From assembly GCA_030386875.1 (NCBI GenBank), contig CM059562.1:66524201-66588200 (forward strand): a DNA stretch of 64,000 nucleotides. Direction: 5' to 3'. The notes below the pieces were generated by a model that ran no database searches, was not told the DNA's origin, and saw only the letters and a program-made list of their open reading frames with translations. Made by a program: the position numbers and the translations under genes. Positions 26,132 to 37,768 of this stretch are shown here, one piece after another. This DNA comes from Morinoia aosen (lineage: Eukaryota; Arthropoda; Malacostraca; Amphipoda; Talitridae). The stretch's first letter is position 1, and each line of letters opens with the position of its first letter.

Positions 26132-26317
26132 GATCCCGCCTGGCGTCACCACGACCCAGCCTGCGGCAGAGCCGTAAGAGGGCGCTCTCTTCGAGTCCCT
26201 ACAGTGACTCCTTCGATCTCAATTCCATGATTCGTTTCAGCCCCAATTCCTTAGTTTCAATTATGAACGCTTCCAGAACTTCCTCGGCTAGCGGATCATA
26301 CGGCCACTTATCAGCAG
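26132..26317 (+). CDS. ci: Ci/Gli exon with SRKRALS and Sufu-binding SYGHLSA motifs (residues 137-198)
   Basis: The exon carries the most conserved N-terminal Gli block: [40 protein letters not shown], and near its end [16 protein letters not shown] is the known N-terminal Sufu-binding motif of Gli/Ci, through which the factor is kept in the cytoplasm and stabilised. The acceptor TTTGTGTGCAG ends at 26131; the donor G|GTTTGT is at 26317/26318 and splits a glycine codon (phase 1). The exact pattern [13 protein letters not shown] is typical of arthropod Ci (family knowledge), whereas vertebrate GLIs read TLSISPLSDHSFD or similar. Confidence 0.95.
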
Positions 26318-26793
26318 GTTTGTTTTAGATTCCATGATTTCTACAGCTAGATTAACGTTTCTGTGCCTTACATCTACCCTAGTAACGTGTCTTACTTAAG
26401 GGATTTTTATAAGTATGAAGTTTTTATAATCAGCGAACAAAGATTGTATTATTTTTTAATTTATCCCCTTTCGTTCTTACCCTAATGCTCTTCAAGCTTA
26501 ACCCGAAGATTATTCGACGCATTTATAGAGTAACCTTGCGGAGCCAGGGACAAATCAACCTGTTTGATGATTTCGTGACACATTAACATAGGTAGTTTTG
26601 TTGAAACATGCAATAGCGCCAAGTCAGAGGATTACATGACACTCTAACTAAGGTAGTTAGGCTTAACCAGGTGCAATATCGCGAGGCCTGCAGATTATGT
26701 GGCGTATGAATGTAGTCATGTTGAACCAGGTGTAAATATCGCCAGGCCTGGAGATTATTTGGTGTATTAACGAAGGTAGTCACGTTGAACCAG
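26318..26793 (+). other. ci intron, 476 bp, with duplicated acceptor
   Basis: A short phase-1 intron whose 3' half (26583 onward) consists of tandem copies of its own acceptor region. The 5' half is plain AT-rich sequence. Confidence 0.85.
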
Positions 26794-26820
26794 GTGCAAT
26801 ATCGCCAAGCCTGGGAGTGC
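26583..26820. repeat. About 62-bp tandem repeat spanning an intron-exon junction, four copies
   Basis: The unit contains GTTGAACCAGGTGCAATATC followed by GCCAGGCCTG. Corresponding points lie at 26608, 26671, 26730 and 26794, a spacing of 59-64 bp. The fourth copy holds the real acceptor AG and the first codons of the exon beginning at 26794. Copies two and three keep the AACCAG|G acceptor sequence; copy one has lost it (AACATG). Confidence 0.88.
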
Positions 26821-27032
26821 ACCCTACGGTGGGGGCAGCAACAACCCACCTGCAGCAGCTGCAAGCCCACCTAATGAGGGGGGCATCGCTACCCAGCTCC
26901 CCGTTCCTCGCCCCGTCTCCCTTGCTCCAACACTCCCCCTCCACTCTCACGCCTCATCAGTCTCTTTTCTTACCCCACCAACAACTGCAACCTTCTTCTC
27001 TGGCATCTACCGTGTCTCAAAGCAAAACCGAG
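26794..27032 (+). CDS. ci: Ci/Gli exon downstream of the Sufu motif (residues 199-278)
   Basis: Reading from 26794 completes the split glycine and continues AISPSLGVHPTVGAATTHLQ, so the junction gives [14 protein letters not shown], matching SYGHLSASAISPAL of GLI3. The rest is rich in Leu, Pro, Ser and Gln, as in other Gli proteins between the Sufu motif and the fingers. The donor GAG|GTAAGA is at 27032/27033 (phase 0). The acceptor AACCAG has almost no pyrimidine tract and is the last of several tandem copies of the same site. Acceptors in the two preceding copies would run into stops within about 20 codons, so this start is well supported by protein alignment and frame. Confidence 0.9.
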
Positions 27033-27444
27033 GTAAGAACTGCTTCCCGTCTCCCACAAACTTCTTAGAGATGCGCCCAGTGCCACAGGTCTGAAATGAA
27101 CTACGAAACAGTGTCTGAAACTCTGCATCGGAAACTGTGACAAGTCTTCTCTCAATATTTGTATCGTTGCCTGGTATTGTTTGGTCAGGACTAGCTAGCT
27201 TCAAATGTAGTTCTTCGTTGTTCTCGTTTTCATTAAATGATGCTGTCTCATGTACATTAATTTCACGATCATAAATGAAGAAAAAAATGCCAGTTTTCGA
27301 ATTGTTTTGTGATACAGTTTTTTGTTTTATTGCATCTATTTTATATTTGATACTCGCGTATAATTTACGCTGTAGTTTAGTAGCAAAACAATTCAATTAA
27401 TAAATTTACTAGACTAATCCATGAAAATTTTCCTTTTCATACAG
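27033..27444 (+). other. ci intron, 412 bp
   Basis: Phase-0 GT-AG intron. A 129-codon antisense open frame crosses it without recognisable motifs. I see nothing else. Confidence 0.85.
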
Positions 27445-27729
27445 GCCGAGAAAAAAGACCATAATTCCCGCAATGGGGACGATGACAAAAATGGGATGGT
27501 GAAAAATAATTCGAAGGACACAAACGGCATTATGAGCAACGGCGTGGTGGGGCCCGCCGTGAGCCGCGCAGGAGGGCCCGTCGTCAACGGGGGCCAGTCC
27601 GCCGCAGCTCTGGCCGCCGCCGCTGCAGACGACGACGGCCTCAAAGAAGAACCTCCGGACTTCATCGAGACGCACTGCCACTGGAAAGACTGCAACAAAG
27701 ACTTCAACACGCCGGACGAGCTCGTCAAG
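27445..27729 (+). CDS. ci: Ci/Gli exon, linker and first half of zinc finger 1 (residues 279-373)
   Basis: An acidic and Asn/Gly-rich linker with an Ala run (about residues 331-338) leads into DDDGLKEEPPDFIETHCHWK and the first half of C2H2 finger 1, with Cys356 and Cys361. The ETHCHWKDC spacing is the diagnostic, divergent finger 1 of Gli (ETNCHWEDC in vertebrates), which contacts finger 2 rather than DNA. LKEE fits the SUMO consensus and lies where Gli proteins have KQEP-type sites. The acceptor is TTTTCATACAG ending at 27444 and the donor AAG|GTAAGC is at 27729/27730. Both junctions are phase 0. Confidence 0.95.
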
Positions 27730-30589
27730 GTAAGCTTACTTCCGCCCATGTCTATGATATTTTTATGTATCGTGCATGAATATTATTAAGTATTATTCTG
27801 GTTTTCATACCAACTCTTTTTGTTTCGAAAAAATAATGATGTGATGGACTTTATTAAAAAAACATCCCCCGATAAAAAATGTTGATCATTTTAGTAATCA
27901 GCATACTCTAACTTTCATTTGATAAATGGACCAATAATTTTTAAGATCAACAATTGAGTACTCACACTCGAACTATTTCTATAGAAATACTTTTTTTGGC
28001 GAATGTTCTAGGTGTTGTTTTTATTATTTTGCTGTGATGTTACCAGGTGGTGTTCGAATTTGTAATTTACGAGCTTTGAATATTGTCGTTCAATTGCTTT
28101 TAGCGATTCCAGCGCGAAGGAAACTTGGGCTACGCTAATTGCTTAACTAATTTCACTTAGTTAACGTGTTGTCGCTTCAAAGATTTCATGTGACTTTTTA
28201 CTCTGTTTTATTGCTTGGGTTTATTTGAACTAAATGTTTGTGCTGTTCATTCTGCTAGCAAAAATATTTTCTGACAACATTCTCAAAATGCATCGGATGT
28301 TTCAAATATTGTGATTCTCTGAAAACGAGTGCTTTATTTCTTGGTTGATTTTTTCAGGAAAAAGTAGTTAGAATTACAGATATTTAAAGCCAACATTCGA
28401 ACAAGATACTGTGAATTTATGATTTTTTCTTAGGCATCTATGTTGTTTTGTATCTTCATTCAAAAGTGAAAAGCATTAACCGATTTTGCGGTTTTTTACT
28501 GCTTTTGCGCATTGTTCGTGTTTTTTTAATTTGAAATATATACACAGATCGGGATTAAAGGAAAATTTGAAGTTTCCACATTCATTGATAAGGAATGGAT
28601 GGTAAAATTCATCCATTTTATACCACTTCATTTCTCATTATCTTACGTCATGGACCCTTGATTTTTACGGGAAAATAATAATTTTTTGAACAATCATAGA
28701 GGAACCAAAGCATTTTCCTACTGGAAGATAAATTTCCGTACGAGGAAGGAGACATTTCGTAACCATAAGATAACATTTTAGATGCGTTTCATAAACACAC
28801 ATATCCTTGTAAGGAAAATAAGAAAACAAAATTTTATTCGTTAATTCGTATTTTTGTGTTCTTAGCACCATTCAAAGAGTTTGAGAGTTCTGGGAACCTA
28901 TAGCATTCGCTAGCGTAAAGATCGAACTGAGGTACTACGCATCTGTATTGGCATGCCGCTGCACCATTATTCTTTCAGCGTCCATTGGAGACTTCGTAGC
29001 GCATTGCTTCTGTATGAATTAAAGCATGAGTCGAACTTTCATCTCGGAGCCAAATGGACCTTGTGCGAAGTATTTCCCACCGCGCAAGAATATTTATGAT
29101 CAGAAAAACGGTTGTGAATCTCTGTAGTGCGCTGTAAACAGGTGTTGGCTTTATATCGCCGGAAGCATAAGCTTTCCTTCGCGGCAAGCATATTCACAAT
29201 GCCATATTGTTGGATACGCTCAGACTCTGTCATGAAGAGTCGTTTCTTATGCAAATATTCCTAACTTTGCGGTGAGATTTGCTTGTTTATTCGGAGGCGA
29301 AGTGTGACGAGAGACTCTTATAGCCGACTAAGCAACGTGAAAGGTTTGATTTTAGTTTTAGGATAGCATGGTTTTCGATCGATTTTGCTTGTGTTCTTAC
29401 AACACTTTTTGCTCCTTGAGAGAAGTTTTATGTATTACGGTGTAAAGTGATCAAGATGTGGACTGTTTCAAGGTGATTTTCAGTTTGCCACAGCTGCCTC
29501 TTCAATGTAGTGAAGAGCACAGACTCCACAATAGCGCATTGTCAGCACCATCTGACTCGAGTGGCAGATGTTGTATTCATCACCAGCAAAAACGTATAAA
29601 ATGAACCTTAAAAACAGTTAAAGAGCAGCTCTTTTGAGATTTAGCCGAATCGAGAAACCTGGTACAGATATTTACATACACACTCATCAGGTCTGTCTTT
29701 TCCTCCATCATCTTAGCGTTCGTACTTAATTCTTTCTTTGACTTTATTAGCTACTAACTTAGTGTGTGTTTCGGCTTGTTTCGTGAGCCGAATGTTTTAC
29801 GGGAGATGAACGTTCTTATGTACGCTGCTCTTTACAACGAACTATGTTTGCTCGCAGTACAAATATACAGTATGTACTGTCCGTAGTCGTCCAATTTTAC
29901 AGAATTTTTTTTCTCAAAAAATGACTTGTTTGTTATTTTGAATTGTGAATGGTTACCACTGGTGACAATTATGGCTCGTAAATTTAAGAGTCGACTTCGT
30001 ACATTTAGAATAATCTTAGAATAATTACGAATTCTAGTAAGTCTGCGGTTTGGTTTTAAATTTGATATTTAGCAAGTGATTGACGTTGTATTACTGTTCG
30101 AGATTGCTTCGGTGTGATATAATGTTTAGACATCCAATTTATCCCCTTGCGTGAAGAATGAAGCAGTAATATCCTCAGTGAAGAACTTTGCCGAACTAAT
30201 TTCATGCTTATACTTCAATTCTGTAGTAGTTCTTTAGGAGAACGTGTCCAAACTCCGAGAGTGCTATACTAGACCAGAAGGCTTGGTGTTAGGTACGCTT
30301 ACAGAATCGCAATGAATCTCTTGGACCTCAAAACATCAAGTTTCATGTGCTAAGCACCTGCAAAAAACTACGAGTAGATGTTTACTTTATTTGGTCACTT
30401 CTCAACTCTGCGGAAAACCATTAACGAAAGAAACTGAACGTCTTCATTGCTTGGAGCGCAGCCAGGAATAATAATGTGCTCATTATGGCATTGAGTCGCA
30501 AGCTCCAATGGAGAACAATAACGCTGTGCGCTCAGTTTACTGTGGTCGGTACATTTGAATTGAAGATACTCGTAGAATCTCTGGGCCTC

Positions 30590-30613
30590 GCGCTGCTGCT
30601 GCTGCTGCTGCGG
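30590..30613. repeat. (CTG)n microsatellite
   Basis: Seven consecutive CTG triplets preceded by CTCGCG and followed by CGGTGCTG, within a ci intron. Not part of any supported exon. Confidence 0.85.
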
Positions 30614-30680
30614 TGCTGTCTCGCACCTTCCTGCCCTCCTCTGCCTTACGCCTCGCGTAGCTGTGGTAGCCGATATCTTG

Positions 30681-30836
30681 TGCGCCGAATGTTCATCTCC
30701 AATTCTAATAATGCGTCAAATGTTCTTCTCTAATATGAATTGTGCGTCGAATGTTCTTCTCTAATTTGAATTGTGCGTCGAATGTTCTTCTCTAATTCGA
30801 ATTGCGCGTCGAATATTCTTCGCTAATATGAATTGT
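30681..30836. repeat. 31-bp tandem repeat, five copies
   Basis: GCGTCGAATGTTCTTCTCTA followed by ATTTGAATTGT repeats with starts at 30683, 30713, 30744, 30775 and 30806. The middle copies are nearly identical. Confidence 0.88.
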
Positions 30837-31227
30837 GTTGGAAAGGAATTTTGACAGCATGATCAAAGCCAATGAGGTTTTACTAAGTTGAGTTTTCATT
30901 GAATTATTCATTCTGTAGAGAAAAAACTATAAAATATTTTCATGAATGGCGTCAATAGAACATTGTAATAAAATATATTTTATTGCATTTACTACGAGTA
31001 GATGTATAAATATTTGTAGCATATCACCTTTGCTGCACCCATGGCATGGTAAATAATTGTGGATTTCTTCAACTTTGTGTTAAATGAATAATATCAGGTG
31101 CGAAAAAATAATCCAACTAACTTAAAGTAGACCTCGCTTGGAGTGCTTACAGAAGCCCATAATTTATTTCAGTACTCATGCTAGGTATCAACCCACCCAA
31201 CTGAGCTCACGTATTATTTCAACTTAT

Positions 31228-31968
31228 ACGATATATATGCGTATATACCCTGTATTCATGTATACATATACATCGTATAGGAATTTTTCGATATATATAC
31301 GTATATACCCTGTATACATGTATATACCTCGTATAGGAATTTTACGATATATATACGTATATACCCTGTACACATGTATATACCTCCTATAGCAATTTTA
31401 CGATATGTATAAGTATATACCCTGTATACATGTATATACCTCGTATAGCAATTTTACGATTTACGAGTATATACGTATATACCTTGTATACATGTAAATA
31501 CCTTGTATAGGAATTTTACGATATATATACGTACATACCCTGTATACATGTATATACCTCGTGTAAGAATTTTACGATATATATATACGTATATACCCAG
31601 TATACATGTATATACCTCGTGTAAGAATTTTACGATATATATATACGTATATACCCAGTATACATGTATATACCTCGTGTAAGAATTTTACGATATATAT
31701 ATACGTATATACCCAGTATACATGTATATACCTCGTATAAGAATTTTACGATATATATACGTACATACCCTGTATACATGTATATACCTCGTATAAGAAT
31801 TTTACGATATATATACGTATATACCCAGTATACATGTATATACCTCGTACAAGAATTTTACGATATATATACGTGTATACCCTGTATACATGTATATACC
31901 TCGTACAAGAATTTTACGATATATATACGTGTATACCCTGTATACATGTATATACCTAGTTTAGGAAT
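31228..31968. repeat. 56-62-bp AT-rich tandem array, about 13 copies
   Basis: Each unit carries TATATACGTATATACCCTGT, ATACATGTATATACCTCGTA and AGAATTTTACGA. GAATTTTA-type anchors recur at 31271, 31337, 31393, 31449, 31511, 31567, 31624, 31683, 31741, 31797, 31853, 31909 and 31963. Repetitive open frames across it (Tyr/Ile-rich) are by-products. It ends about 80 bases before the zinc-finger exon at 32048. Confidence 0.92.
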
Positions 31969-32047
31969 TTTGACTAGTAGCACGCTGCACGTACGCAACA
32001 AAACAAAGAGATAACTTCCACTGACGAGAGCTTTGCCGCGTTTGCAG

Positions 32048-32197
32048 CACATCAACACGGACCACATCCACGCGAACAAGAAGTCGTTCGTGTGCCGCTG
32101 GAAGGACTGCTCCAGGACGGAAAAACCGTTCAAGGCGCAGTACATGCTCGTCGTCCACATGCGCAGGCACACCGGCGAGAAGCCTCACAAGTGCACG
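32048..32197 (+). CDS. ci: Ci/Gli exon, fingers 1 (end), 2 and 3 (start) (residues 374-423)
   Basis: The exon starts with HINTDHIH, giving His374 and His379 of finger 1. Finger 2 follows with Cys389, Cys394, His410 and His414 in the segment [20 protein letters not shown], which is nearly invariant across Gli proteins. The exon ends inside finger 3 at HKCT (Cys422). The acceptor TTTGCAG ends at 32047 and the donor ACG|GTGAGT is at 32197/32198, both phase 0. An AT-rich 56-62-bp tandem array ends about 80 bases upstream of the acceptor. Confidence 0.97.
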
Positions 32198-34769
32198 GTG
32201 AGTTTCCATTTGGACTTGTTAATATTAGTTCACAGTGCAGGTAGGCAGAGTTGAATTTCCTACGTCGCTTTGCAAGCCTGCAATTGTACAGGGCGCAACG
32301 AGTTGTGTTTGTAACGTGAGATATTTTAAATGCTGTTCTTTCCCCGTATGTTTTTACTGTTGTAGTAATATAATTATGAAGTGAGTTATGAGAATAAATA
32401 AATGGCGAGGAGTGGACTGCAGTTATTACGCAGCGTGATTAAATCTTAATTTACTTGATAGAAACAATTAGGGTGACATTTTAATATTTCCACGAAGATT
32501 CGCTTTCACTTCTGTGTGGAATTTTCGAATGTACCTCATTTGTGGTCCTAAATCTTGTGGGAACTTCAATTTGACGGGCGTGCATTGGAGCTGGCCGAGC
32601 GACTGCTCTCATGCAATAGAGCCATTAGCCACGCCGCGTGCAATGCTCTTAGTTCATTTTTGCCTCAACTCAAGTTACCCTCCTTCCATTCATAAATTGC
32701 GGCAATCATACCCAAGCAGCTACATCAACACCTGCATTGCCTTTATCTGCTTATGAACGAACTTCAATAAAGCGTTCATTTTTATTGCTATCTTGGTCTA
32801 GTGTAGGCGCATTTTATCTCAACAGCAAGCGCTCGCAGTGCACAAATTTGACCTTTATTGTGCGATATCTCAAGTGCGACTGAGCCGGCCCTCGCTTCCT
32901 GCGCTCAAGTCCTTGGTGCAGACATCTTGATACTCGCAAACCTAAAAAGTTGTACAAAAAGTCCCAGGTATACCATCGAAAGGAAGGAGCAACTGATCAA
33001 CTTGCCTCCTGTCAAGAAATAAAAAGTAAACTTGCAAATGATGTCCGCTCTGCTACCTGCGCCCGCCGCAGACTGGGAATAAAGTTAGAAGCACAATGAA
33101 AACATCTGGCCTGCCTATGCGGAATTCTGTTTCTTCTACGATGTTCGTATATTTCTCGTTCAGTTTTGAGCAAACCGTAAAAGACGGTTTTTCGATTTTG
33201 ACAACTTCATCCGGAGAGGAAATATTTTTGAATTTTGTTCAGTCGTGCGAAATTTCGGGTTGACACCTTGAAAACTTGAGAAAACTTAATCGCTTAAAAC
33301 TTGAGTGAATGGAAACGTGCGTGGCGTTCAAGCGTCAACCGTCATCGGCCAAAAACAGCGCGATTCATCGCCTTAAAAATAGTCTCGAAGAAAACTGCTG
33401 GTCAGAGAGTGGCGGCGGCGCTGTAATAGAGACATTGAACTGAGCCGATTCTCTCCGCTTGGCTATTTTTGTGAGCAATGTGCTTTGTTCTCTTTCTTGT
33501 GGACAGTTTCGAGACTTAGCCACAACACGCAATTTAGGAAAAAAGGCCAAACGTGCCATTTGATGTCTCTGGATCAGGATCAGAAGGTGGAATTTTTACT
33601 TTCTAGACGCTGTATTATTGCGCTCAAAGAAAAATTTCACTTGGAAAAATTCTAAAAAACATTTCGACGGTGACATGATGAATGAAAGCGAATTCGCGAA
33701 TGTCAATATCAAATAAATATCGATATATCGGAACAACTCAGAATGAAAGAATTGTGTCACTAATATATGGTTTAACCAAATGAGCAGAGGAGTATTTATC
33801 GAACGTTTCTTTATCGCTGTAACTGAAGTTCAAAACCAATTATTCTCCGTTTCGCAGGCCTGCAATCTTATGATTGCAAACCTCATATATGGCTGCCACT
33901 GAGCCACTCGTGGAACCAAAGCGAAGTTGTTTAGAACAATTATTATGTCAGAAATTTTCGCTATCATTTGCATCATTTTCCGTAAAAGTGCAAAAGTTTC
34001 AGTATCATATTTACATGAAGATGAATATATATTATAGTGTATGCATCTATTTCTAATTTTGTTTCAGTAAAGGTAAGCTACTCTAAACGTAAACTTTGCG
34101 TTGGCGTGCCATAGTTGAATTGCGAACAAGAACTCCGTCTTCTGGAAACGTCATTCTGGTTCTTTTTTGAAGCCCTCGATCTCCATGCAGCTTCCAATTT
34201 CACAGATTAACTCTGAGAGCGCCGCTCAAAAAGCCACGAGGAAGAAAATTAGGGCCGAATTTTTTGTCTTCTTGATCTGATCATGACTTCCGCTAGGAAG
34301 TGATTTAAGAAACCTAATTGCTTTCCATCTTTTGATTTGGTTCTTGTTAATACTCTTATTAAGACCTTTAATTTGATTTGACTCATGATTTGTGTTAATT
34401 ACTAACCAGAGACGAACATTATAAATAAAAGGGATTGACCGTTGAAAATATTCATTCAAATTGCAATAATTTTGTAAGGCTAAATTCCTATCCGCTGGTA
34501 AAATATTTCCGTCCAGCTGGTCTCCGCTAACAAGATAATCTGAGGCGAATAAGTGGTAATAAATTGTGAGTTACTATGCGCCACGATTGATTTCAAATGA
34601 CAGAAGTAGTATCACGGGGCCTCATTCTTGAATGTTCAATTATATTTTCTGCCAACGATCATGAAATATTTTGTCATATTTTTGAAGTTTCATATTTTTT
34701 ATTATTTGTATGGGTGTTTTGGTCTGTTTCAACAATTTAGTCATTAATGTTTTTGAAACTTTTGTATAG
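32198..34769 (+). other. ci intron, 2.6 kb
   Basis: Phase-0 GT-AG intron. GC-richer patches near 32.57-32.65 kb and 33.40-33.43 kb contain an AATAGAG-CATT motif seen elsewhere in the gene. No transposon or RNA gene recognised. Confidence 0.75.
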
Positions 34770-34934
34770 TTCGAAGGATGCTTCAAGGCGTACTCGCGGC
34801 TAGAGAACCTCAAAACTCACCTGCGGTCTCACACGGGGGAAAAACCGTACATGTGCGAGTTCCCGGGCTGCACCAAGGCCTTCTCTAACGCTTCGGACCG
34901 AGCCAAGCACCAGAACCGCACGCATTCCAACGAG
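34770..34934 (+). CDS. ci: Ci/Gli exon, fingers 3 (end) and 4 (residues 424-478)
   Basis: It encodes [20 protein letters not shown] and onward through [14 protein letters not shown] to [18 protein letters not shown]. Finger 3 is completed with Cys427, His440 and His444; finger 4 has Cys452, Cys457, His470 and His475. Fingers 4 and 5 make most base contacts to the GACCACCCA-type site in known Gli structures (family knowledge). The acceptor is TTTGTATAG ending at 34769 and the donor GAG|GTAAGG is at 34934/34935, phase 0 at both ends. Confidence 0.97.
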
Positions 34935-37768
34935 GTAAGGCAATTTGATGCTTCCGTGCATGTTCGACTTGGTAAATCCAGGCTGCGGTGTCTGTACCTG
35001 CATAGTCAACTATATTGGGTACAGTTAGTATTTAGTAGCTGTTACAGATAAACTATATGTGTGAATTGACGTGGCTTCCGTTAAGGGATGAGGATAAGAA
35101 ATTGATACAAGTTCACCAGGCGTCTGGCAGCGGTTGCAGAGAAGTAAATGAAATGGTGCATTCTTTCTGTTGGAATAGATGAAGTTATTTTCAAAGATAT
35201 TTTGCCTAATTTCCGGTAAAAATATCTGAGAAAAATTTAGTCGTCCCCGATCCAGTGAATACTATACTTGCATGTGATGTTAAAAAAACGCTGAGCCATT
35301 CATGTTTTTTTTTTTCAGACTTTGGCTTTCATCCTAGAATTGGCGTTGATCAAAAGTTGCACGTTTTTTCGCATGCATCTTCAGTCTAAAATAGAAACTC
35401 TGGAGCATTAAAATTTCAAGAACAGCGACAATTTTTCCTTCCTAGTTGTGCCTAACGACACATAAGATTTGATTAACTTATGAACGCCTGTTTTGAAAAT
35501 AGGAAAAAAGTTATTGCTCTAATCCTGGGTCATAGCATTGCTGAAGAAGACACAGTTAAACCGGATTAGAAATCGTGCATGAGTCATGGTGGTCATTAAG
35601 GAAGAATCAGTGAAGTAGATTAACTTTCACTAGGTTTCTTTATTGCAAACTTGCAGACACTTAACAACTGTGAATATTTAAGCGCCTTGTGCTGCACTAA
35701 TGACTTGTACTAAGTCATTAGTGACTTGTACAAAGTTTTTGGTCAATCTTTTCTGCAAAACTGAGATAGGTAAAATTATTGGCGAATTCTTTGCATACTG
35801 AGAGTTAGAATCAATATTTCTATTTTTCAATCAAGAATAATAAAAATTATCTGACGTGAATTTTTTACGTAAATAGATATTGATCTGTACTATTTGAATA
35901 TTTTCCTAGATCGGAACTAAAATATCATTACCTTTTACAACCGACGACGTCATTAGTACCTGGACAACTTTGCTTTCACACACACAGTCAGCTGTTGCCT
36001 AGTGTTATTGGCTGAAACTTTTCCTAACATTTTGGATCCTATGTGCGTCTTGTTCAAATGAATCGTCTAGAAGTATTCGTTTACACGACTCATGAGTGCA
36101 AAAGAGACCAGTTGAGAGAATTGCACCCCAGCACTTGCTGCTATGTGTCCCTTGGGGTTAGTTAGAGCAAGAAGGCAGTTTGTTGTATCCGGCCCCGGTG
36201 GAGCGCTTAGAGATTTCGCTAACCTCAGAGGTGTCCTAAGCGACTCTCGGCTGTTCCAGTAGCTCTACAAATTGACGGATTCTGCGTGACGTTTGTTAGC
36301 AATGAAGAATTAAATCGTCGTTTCATGTTTTTCCTCTTTTTAATGGTGGCTGCTCACGTCTTTGACCCACAATCTACTATTGGAGTGTAGTGAAATTTAT
36401 TGATCTTTGTTGATCACTTTTTCTACGTATGGCGAATGTTATTGAGTTCAGCTGTAACTGTGCTTGTGATCGTGATCACTGAGAGAATTTAATAGAATGT
36501 TAGAACACTGATACATTTCTGTCTTATTAGTAGGATAGGAATAACGTTAATGTGCGCTGAATCATTGATGGGATGATAATATTCAGATATTTGATTATAA
36601 TTTAATATTTCATTAATAATAATATAACATTTCATTAGATGACTCGATCTAATGTATTTAAATTAGATTGCGAAACATTCATTGCGTCGCCCATTTCATC
36701 CTATCATTTTATTATTTATGTATGAAAGGGTAGAGTAGGGATTTATATAGTTGATCTTATCGCATTCACTGGAAAATCAAATATGTTATTCATTTTCCAT
36801 TATCGCTCTTGAAAAAATTCACCTGTGAATTGGTTTCAAAATTTCTTAAGAATTCATCTCATTTTTTTTATTTTGTTGCTACTCGACCACGTTTGCAAAT
36901 TCTGGAAAAACTTCCAAAATTTTCTTAATAATTCTTCAATTTTGTTTTCAATTTGTAATGTTAGAATACAGGTTTAGTCCATAATATGTTGGCCGTTTTT
37001 ACAAAAATGCTCATCATCAGCGAGTTACGTGTTCGTTAGCATCGAAATCTTTCATAGCATATTTCGGTTCTGCGCTTTGTTTTGTTACCGCTCTTTATTT
37101 AGTAACCGTTTTCAGTTCGTACCAAATTGGCTGTATCTGAAAACAGGAAATAATAAAATTTATAATTTCATTAGCCTATACTTATGCTTCGTTTTTTGGA
37201 AGTTTTACATTTCTAGCGTACGATATGGTAAAAGACAAGCCTCTCCGTATTTCAAAATTCCAACAGAGTCTTAGTCGGACAAAAAGTCTCATTCTTAGCT
37301 GATTCGGAACAACTTACTTTTTACAATGGGTGATAACTTGTAACATATTTTTTCTAAGCTACGTAAATCTGTGGAGTAAAAAACGCTGGCCAGAGAAAGA
37401 GAGCAGGAAGGCAATATTGGCGTTCTTGCCGAGCCTTCACAAACCGGTCTGGCGCTGTATAGAGTCATTCCTGTCCGCCTCGGGTATGGAGCTGAGTTCG
37501 CTCGCCTGTTTCGCTTCAGCCGAGCATTCGGGCGCTGGCAATATGTTCTCCTTATTTTTAATGTCTTCAGTACTTAGCTGGGAACCATCTTCGTTTCTAC
37601 TGGTTCTAGGTATGAAATTGCTTATTTACCGAAGATATCATTGAATTTTCAAGGATAAACCCTATTTGCATTCGGCTGTTTCAGTTAATTTATTCCGTTC
37701 ATTTTTTCATGGACTCTAAATATACTTCCATTCATTCGCGGTTTTCATTCGGCAATACTTTCTTTCAG
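34935..37768 (+). other. ci intron, 2.8 kb
   Basis: Phase-0 GT-AG intron. A perfect 11-bp stem (ACTAATGACTT / AAGTCATTAGT) with a 5-base loop lies at 35696-35722, with part of it repeated just after. A GC-rich patch at 37.38-37.55 kb includes TATAGAGTCATT. Otherwise featureless. Confidence 0.75.

Larger units (their letters stand above)
27730..32047 (+). other. ci intron, 4.3 kb, splitting zinc finger 1
   Basis: GT-AG, phase 0. Its last 1.5 kb holds a short CTG run, a 31-bp array and a long AT-rich array (listed separately). The stretch 27730-30590 shows nothing I can name. Confidence 0.8.

Noticed and set aside
26671-26793. Longer alternative exon starting at the upstream acceptor copies (26671 or 26730)
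   Set aside because: In the required phase both run into a stop before reaching the conserved sequence, so neither gives an extended protein.
30590-30613. CTG run as a coding polyleucine tract
   Set aside because: It lies inside an intron whose flanking exons join in frame without it.
31138-32172. Open frames of 84-116 codons rich in Tyr, Ile and Arg
   Set aside because: They are periodic translations of the AT-rich 56-62-bp array and are not conserved as protein.
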